Assembly (NCBI GenBank): GCA_019322735.1
Contig: JAHWIG010000006.1
Coordinates: 1-31,374, forward strand
DNA length: 31,374 nucleotides
Origin: Candidatus Woesearchaeota archaeon
GTDB taxonomy: Archaea > Nanobdellota > Nanobdellia > Woesearchaeales > BS150m-G63
Reading direction: 5' to 3'
In this document: positions 27,947 through 31,374 of the stretch, piece after piece
How positions within the stretch are numbered: the first letter of the stretch is position 1
Layout of the letters: every line of letters starts with the position of its first letter
Position numbers and translations under genes: made by a program
The notes under the pieces: model-generated
What the model saw: the letters and a program-made list of their open reading frames with translations, nothing else
Database searches by the model: none
What the model was told of the DNA's origin: nothing

Positions 27947-28711
27947 CTATTTGAGACCTAGCTTAGTAAGAATTGCAGAGAATAAGTTTGTACTGACAGA
28001 CCCTGAATAATCTTCTCCAATTAATTTTGCTGCCAATTTTTTGAATTCAATTGAGGCAGAAGACTCTGGGAAAGCATAGACCAATGGTTGATTTGCCTTT
28101 AAAGATTCCTTAATATTAGTATCATGGGGTATTTCTGCAATTATTTTTTTTCCGAGAATTGTCTCTATATTTTCATTTGGTAAAATATTTGAGCTTGAAG
28201 AGTTATTGAGGACTATTCCTTTTACATTTAAATTATTTTTTTCTGAAAGTTTTATTGTTTTTAGTGCTTCGGTTACTGAAGGCATGTCTGCATTTGTAAC
28301 GACAATTAACTCATCTAAAACGCTAAATAGTGATGTGACCTCAGTTGTCAATCCGGAGGGCATATCAATTATAACTAATTCTCCAAGATCTTGTTTGAAT
28401 AATAGATTGCTTAATTTTCTTGGATTTAATTCATCAATTTCATCTAAAGATATTGAAGATGGAATAATTTTTAATCCTGATGAATGAAGATATGTGGCTT
28501 CTGTTAAGCTATTTTGACCTTTAAGAACATTATGTAATGTTATTGGAGATAATGGTGCACCAAGATGTATTGATACATGGGGTGTTGAGAGATTTGCATC
28601 CAGTAAGGTTGTGTCTATTTCAAAATTATTGATTGCAATGGAAGTATTTATTGCTACTGTTGTTTTTCCTACCCCCCCTTTTCCAGAAGCAATACCAATA
28701 AATTTAGTCAT
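27947..28711 (-). CDS. minD: MinD/ParA-family ATPase
   Basis: A deviant Walker A ATPase: KGGVGKTT at residues 10-17 with the signature lysine, DANLSTPH (A' motif) and VIIDMPSG (Walker B). The C-terminus (FSAILTKLGLK) could be a short amphipathic membrane-targeting helix, as in bacterial MinD. At 254 residues it is of normal size. Its start overlaps by 8 nt the stop of one of two paralogous genes of unknown function. Those are the likely partners in whatever positioning or membrane task it performs; no MinC/MinE or ParB is visible. Confidence 0.88.
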   Translation of the reverse strand: MTKFIGIASGKGGVGKTTVAINTSIAINNFEIDTTLLDANLSTPHVSIHLGAPLSPITLHNVLKGQNSLTEATYLHSSGLKIIPSSISLDEIDELNPRKLSNLLFKQDLGELVIIDMPSGLTTEVTSLFSVLDELIVVTNADMPSVTEALKTIKLSEKNNLNVKGIVLNNSSSSNILPNENIETILGKKIIAEIPHDTNIKESLKANQPLVYAFPESSASIEFKKLAAKLIGEDYSGSVSTNLFSAILTKLGLK

Positions 28712-29180
28712 CTTTCTTTCCGTAGATTATCTCATCCACCAATTCTATAAATCTTTGTGTTTTGCGATAGTATTCTTGAATTTCATCTAAATGCACCTCT
28801 ATCCTCTGTCCATCTATCTCTGTAATCAATGCGACATGTCTCCTATATTCATTTATCTTTGTATAATCTTCTATTTTGTCTATCTTCCTAATCAATAAAA
28901 GAAAATCAACTAATGAACGCAATTCTTCACTGAATTCCTCTCCACGATAGAGTTCTTTTACCAGTTCACACCTTAAAGGTATGCTTTGAGGATATTCTTT
29001 TACCTTCTTTTTTTGTATGGAGAACTCCAAAAGATCAACAATAACATGATTTAATGTTGTAATCATCCTTTTAAGGATGTTCTTTATTACATCCACTGTT
29101 CTTGTGTATTTGAGACTGACATAAACAGAATGATTTATTCTTTTCATGTCATCTCTTGCATCAACTAAATATTCGTGCAT
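28704..29180 (-). CDS. Helical protein, second of a paralogous pair upstream of minD
   Basis: I do not recognise the family. This 158-residue protein aligns along its length with the upstream gene: a helix beginning near HSVYVSLKYTRTVDVIKNILKRMITTLNHVIVDLLE, then EYPQSIP, a helical middle, and the end HLDEIQEYYRKTQRFIELVDEIIY. No membrane segment or catalytic motif is evident. The ATG at 29180 gives the same spacing to the conserved His as in the paralog, so the 20-nt overlap with that gene is probably real. The stop overlaps minD. The tight overlaps suggest the three proteins work together. Confidence 0.7.
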   Translation of the reverse strand: MHEYLVDARDDMKRINHSVYVSLKYTRTVDVIKNILKRMITTLNHVIVDLLEFSIQKKKVKEYPQSIPLRCELVKELYRGEEFSEELRSLVDFLLLIRKIDKIEDYTKINEYRRHVALITEIDGQRIEVHLDEIQEYYRKTQRFIELVDEIIYGKKDD

Positions 29181-29643
29181 CTTTCATTACTATTGTTTCA
29201 ACCTCGTTTATAAATGATTTGCTTCTTAATAGGTATTCTTTAATTTCCTTAAGAGAAATACTCTTTGTCCTGTAATCACTTGAACAAATTATGAAGCGAT
29301 CTTTTCTACTGAATTCTACTGGAGAATTTTTGTGATCCACTAAAAGGGCATGTATATCTTTTATCAAATATAGGTAACTTTGATTTAGATTTAGTCTATT
29401 GCAATTATCTTTAAGTATTGAAAATTTTGATCCAAAGTTTTCTGGATAAGCTGGAATGCGTTTGAATGTTCTTTCATACTGAAGTAAAGAGTCAATTGTA
29501 TTTTGTAATGAATTAAAGATGTTTTTTATGGCAGATAATAAGAGTCGTGGATCATCAACTATTTTATAAGTGACAAAGATCATGTGATCTGCCAAGTGTA
29601 TTTTTTTTTTTGCCGTTAGAAGTGACTCCTGAAATTGTTCCAT
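29161..29643 (-). CDS. Helical protein, first of a paralogous pair upstream of minD
   Basis: This 160-residue protein is the paralog of the next gene: DHMIFVTYKIVDDPRLLLSAIKNIFNSLQNTIDSLLQ, then AYPENFG, a helical middle, and SLKEIKEYLLRSKSFINEVETIV. The shared pattern of long helices and a conserved aromatic/His start suggests a helical bundle that may form a heterodimer with its paralog (inference). A TATA box (29667-29675) is 28 nt upstream of the ATG, so this gene opens the minD transcript as a leaderless mRNA. Confidence 0.7.
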   Translation of the reverse strand: MEQFQESLLTAKKKIHLADHMIFVTYKIVDDPRLLLSAIKNIFNSLQNTIDSLLQYERTFKRIPAYPENFGSKFSILKDNCNRLNLNQSYLYLIKDIHALLVDHKNSPVEFSRKDRFIICSSDYRTKSISLKEIKEYLLRSKSFINEVETIVMKDARIFS

Positions 29644-29666
29644 AATAGAAAGATAAGGGAAAGATG

Positions 29667-29675
29667 TTTTTAAAG
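29667..29675 (-). promoter_or_regulatory. TATA box of the paralog-pair/minD operon
   Basis: CTTTAAAAA on the minus strand is centred 28 nt upstream of the ATG at 29643. It separates the minD operon from the nac gene that ends just upstream. Confidence 0.5.
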
Positions 29676-29686
29676 TTTATGATAAA

Positions 29687-30025
29687 TTATTCCTGAAGAG
29701 TAAGTATTGCTTTAGCAATATCTCCTTTTGCATCTTTTAATGCTTTTTCTGCCACCCCTTTTGAAACATTGGCCTGCTGCATTACTGTTGAGATGTCTTC
29801 TTCAGTTATATCTGGTGTTGTAGATAATGCTTTTTCTTCTGGTTCTCCTATTATCTGGAAAGTATCTTGACCCATCATGTTTACTCTGCTTACCTGGGGA
29901 TGTGAAAAAATAAGTTGTTTATCTTTTGTCTTTATAATCACTTCCTGAGCATCTATTTCTTGCTGTTGGATACCCATCTTTTTCATCATCTGTTGCATCT
30001 TTCTTGGATTCATTCCTGGAAACAT
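29687..30025 (-). CDS. nac: Nascent polypeptide-associated complex protein
   Basis: An archaeal alpha-NAC homolog that binds nascent chains at the ribosome. It starts with MFPGMNPRKMQQMMKKMGI, followed by the NAC domain (about 22-62: VIIKTKDKQLIFSHPQVSRVNMMGQDTFQIIG), a linker, and a C-terminal UBA domain (about 73-112: ITEEDISTVMQQANVSKGVAEKALKDAKGDIAKAILTL). At 112 residues it is normal. It follows sec61 beta by 1 nt. Confidence 0.95.
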   Translation of the reverse strand: MFPGMNPRKMQQMMKKMGIQQQEIDAQEVIIKTKDKQLIFSHPQVSRVNMMGQDTFQIIGEPEEKALSTTPDITEEDISTVMQQANVSKGVAEKALKDAKGDIAKAILTLQE

Positions 30026-30026
30026 T

Positions 30027-30206
30027 TTAGTTCATACCAAGGAGTCTGTATCCTTGGGTATGTAATAGAAGTTCTATGATTATTATGAGTATAACAAAGA
30101 GTATAATATAGCCTGGTTTAAACTCTATCTTACTATGGTACTCATCGAAATATCTTACTAATCCTCCTTGGGAGGAGGGCATGGATATTTTTTCTTTTTT
30201 TGCCAT
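30027..30206 (-). CDS. Sec61 beta subunit of the protein translocase
   Basis: A 59-residue tail-anchored protein, MAKKEKISMPSSQGGLVRYF followed by DEYHSKIEFKPGYIIL and a single membrane helix (about 33-50), ending in TQGYRLLGMN. The SSQGGLVRYFDE and K-P-YI pattern is that of archaeal Sec61 beta. The ATG is 12 nt after the RNase P RNA 3' end and lacks its own well-spaced promoter outside that RNA. It is followed 1 nt later by nac; both products act on nascent chains. Confidence 0.9.
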   Translation of the reverse strand: MAKKEKISMPSSQGGLVRYFDEYHSKIEFKPGYIILFVILIIIIELLLHTQGYRLLGMN

Positions 30207-30218
30207 TTTAAATAAAGT

Positions 30219-30508
30219 GGGTGATATAAGCCGCCTTCTGTCGGTTCTCTTTGCAGAAAAAACCGTTTTAACATTCTACTTAGCGCCTTAAAGACTTGCA
30301 CAAACCAGGACTCGCCGTTTCATCTTTCCCAATGAAATGTCTGTTGGTTAACTCGTTTCTGTCACCAAAAACTTCACAACATCATCCTGCGCATTGGAAG
30401 TATCGTTTCTGAGCGGTTGCCATCCATTGCTGGATCTTACTTTCGTAAGTGGCTACGATAGTGGGCGGACTTTCCTCAGTAATCTCTACCGATAGTTAAA
30501 CATCACCC
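30219..30508 (-). ncRNA. rnpB: RNase P RNA
   Basis: The minus strand carries the conserved core GAGGAAAGTCCGCCC (CR-I) near the 5' end and ACAGAAGGCGGCTTAT (CR-V) near the 3' end, which pair in P4. GGGTGAT at the 5' end and ATCACCC at the 3' end form P1 and set the limits. The length of about 290 nt is on the short side of archaeal type A RNAs. It is the catalytic RNA for tRNA 5' maturation. The start of sec61 beta lies 12 nt beyond the P1 3' strand. Confidence 0.92.
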
Positions 30509-30530
30509 TATGAAGAAGTATATTAAAGTG

Positions 30531-30540
30531 TTTTTAAGCT
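30531..30540 (-). promoter_or_regulatory. Possible TATA box of rnpB
   Basis: AGCTTAAAAA on the minus strand is centred about 28 nt upstream of the RNase P RNA 5' end. It overlaps the stop codon of the preceding small gene. A second AT-rich site (CTTTAATATACT, 30518-30529) is too close to be the box. Confidence 0.4.
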
Positions 30541-30731
30541 TTTCGGGTTTTTTTGGGATTTTTCTGCATACGTTGCCTTACTCCATGGTAACCTATTAAA
30601 GAGAATCCCATTACCAATAAACCATCTATAACTTCAAACCATTTATTTCCTCGTGGTATGCTGGCCAGCCACAGAACAAATCCGAGAAAGAAATCTGCAA
30701 GATATAATGTTAAAAGTGTTTTTAGTTTCAT
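30534..30731 (-). CDS. Small membrane protein with two predicted helices
   Basis: I do not recognise this 65-residue protein. It has two hydrophobic segments (about 5-23 and 34-50) and a strongly basic C-terminus (RQRMQKNPKKTRKA), which suggests both ends lie in the cytoplasm. GGGG lies 7 nt before the ATG. A TATA box is 39 nt upstream, so it has its own promoter with a leader of about 13 nt. It lies directly upstream of rnpB. Confidence 0.55.
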   Translation of the reverse strand: MKLKTLLTLYLADFFLGFVLWLASIPRGNKWFEVIDGLLVMGFSLIGYHGVRQRMQKNPKKTRKA

Positions 30732-30765
30732 TATTTCCCCTTTTATTGATAGTTTTATTTTTATG

Positions 30766-30775
30766 CATATTTAAA
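30766..30775 (-). promoter_or_regulatory. TATA box of the 65-residue membrane protein gene
   Basis: TTTAAATATG on the minus strand is centred 39 nt upstream of the ATG at 30731, which leaves room for the GGGG ribosome-binding site in a short leader. Confidence 0.45.
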
Positions 30776-30843
30776 TTTTTTGTTTGAAAAAATAATAATA
30801 AATTCATGTGTGTGTTTTTTATTCTACAACTTTTTCCGAAAAC

Positions 30844-30852
30844 TTTATAAAG
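30844..30852 (+). promoter_or_regulatory. TATA box of the surface-protein gene
   Basis: TTTATAAAG predicts transcription from about 30874 and a leader of roughly 110 nt, the longest predicted for a protein gene in this window. The 253-bp gap it sits in also holds the repeated TAGTACTAATA element and a short open frame without a start codon. Confidence 0.5.
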
Positions 30853-30855
30853 GAT

Positions 30856-30910
30856 TAGTACTAATATACTCTTAATAGCTGATTTACTTAATAATAATAT
30901 AGTACTAATA
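30856..30910 (+). repeat. Two copies of TAGTACTAATA flanking the predicted transcription start
   Basis: The 11-nt sequence occurs at 30856-30866 and 30900-30910, 44 bp apart (about four helical turns). The first lies within the palindrome TTAGTACTAA directly after the TATA box, the second in the leader. The position suits a repressor that binds at two sites and blocks initiation; no regulator is identified. Confidence 0.45.
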
Positions 30911-30984
30911 CTAAGCTGAGGTTTGTTGAAGACTTAGAAGGGAATGTGTATTTGAAAGAAATTAAAAAAAAGAGGTAAGATAAG

Positions 30985-31374
30985 ATGGAAAAAACAAGAA
31001 GACTAAAAGATTCGTCTTCATGGTTTTGTTTGCGCAAAACAGAGGTGATGATGTTTATTGTAAGTATTTTGTTAGTTAGTTCTGTTTACTCTATAGAAAT
31101 ATCTTGGCCGAATAATGTTCCTTTTGGTAGTGCGTTCCATGAAATTCTTTATACTGATGTGATTACCAGTGCTGATAATGATGGAGAGATTGAAGTGAAT
31201 GGAACTTTAATTATTTCTTCTGGTGCATTTATTAGCGGTAATGGGAGTGGGCTATATGATTTAAACTTTACAGGTATTACCCTAAACAATATTATAATTG
31301 AAGGGAATACTAATTTTACTGGGAATGTTAGTATTGGTGGGGTATTGTTTGCGGATAATATTATTAGTGATTAT
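30985..31374 (+). CDS. Start of a secreted/surface protein (3' end outside window)
   Basis: 130 codons are visible and the frame stays open at the edge. The N-terminus has a basic region (MEKTRRLKD) and a hydrophobic core (MMFIVSILLVSSVYS), a signal peptide with likely cleavage before IEISWP. The mature part is rich in Asn, Gly, Ser and Ile, with the pattern NGTLIISSGAFISGNGSGL, then YDLNFTG and NVSIGG. This repeated strand-turn style is seen in large beta-helical adhesins, fibre or S-layer-like proteins. Several NxT/S sites could be N-glycosylated. GAGGT lies 9 nt before the ATG. Confidence 0.7.
   Translation, partial: MEKTRRLKDSSSWFCLRKTEVMMFIVSILLVSSVYSIEISWPNNVPFGSAFHEILYTDVITSADNDGEIEVNGTLIISSGAFISGNGSGLYDLNFTGITLNNIIIEGNTNFTGNVSIGGVLFADNIISDY

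Overview
The window is chromosomal DNA of an AT-rich archaeon, most likely a DPANN lineage of the Woesearchaeota/Pacearchaeota kind (inference from gene content). Direct archaeal signs are: an rps13-rps4-rps11-rpoD-rpl18e-rpl13-rps9-rpoN operon; GatD and GatE for tRNA-dependent Gln-tRNA synthesis; CDC48; nascent polypeptide-associated complex; Sec61 beta; archaeal RNase P RNA; tRNA genes with bulge-helix-bulge introns; and TATA boxes about 26 nt upstream of many start codons, consistent with leaderless mRNAs. Leucyl-tRNA synthetase and adenylate kinase look bacterial in type, as is common in this group.

Layout. 1-622: end of an unknown gene and a signal-peptide protein with a C-terminal anchor. 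671-1909 (minus): a damaged deoxyhypusine-synthase-like/PLP-decarboxylase pair, truncated exactly where a 5'-truncated CDC48 gene starts on the other strand. 3857-5658: gatD and a PUA-like protein. 5667-8001 (minus): an HD-domain protein followed by a RelA/SpoT synthetase-like protein, which together look like a long RSH enzyme split into two genes. 8083-9558: a coiled-coil protein and Mre11. 9641-11232: a small internally duplicated basic protein and an HTH/PIN pair. 11304-13978: a GTPase/DUF2073/Zn-ribbon cluster and a YchF-type GTPase. 14070-15958: three tandem paralogs of an unrecognised family, the third behind a leader with an SD-covering hairpin and a 16-codon upstream frame. 15998-19219: two intron-containing tRNAs, each directly followed by a protein gene, with adk and truD between them. 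19224-27684 (minus): a ten-gene ribosomal/RNA-polymerase/leuS/gatE operon ending in a glycosyltransferase. 27825-29643 (minus): tRNA-His and a MinD ATPase with two overlapping paralogous partners. 29687-30508 (minus): RNase P RNA followed by sec61 beta and nac. 30534-31374: a small membrane protein and the start of a surface protein.

Most genes serve translation, tRNA maturation and protein handling. The points I would look at first are: the split RSH-like pair; the head-to-head DHS/CDC48 junction, which is a rearrangement or an assembly chimera; the D-loop intron of tRNA-Arg(CCU); the repeated pattern of a processed structured RNA 7-12 nt upstream of a start codon; the three-paralog locus with its leader; and the MinD trio. 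No CRISPR array, insertion sequence, integrase or rRNA gene was seen.
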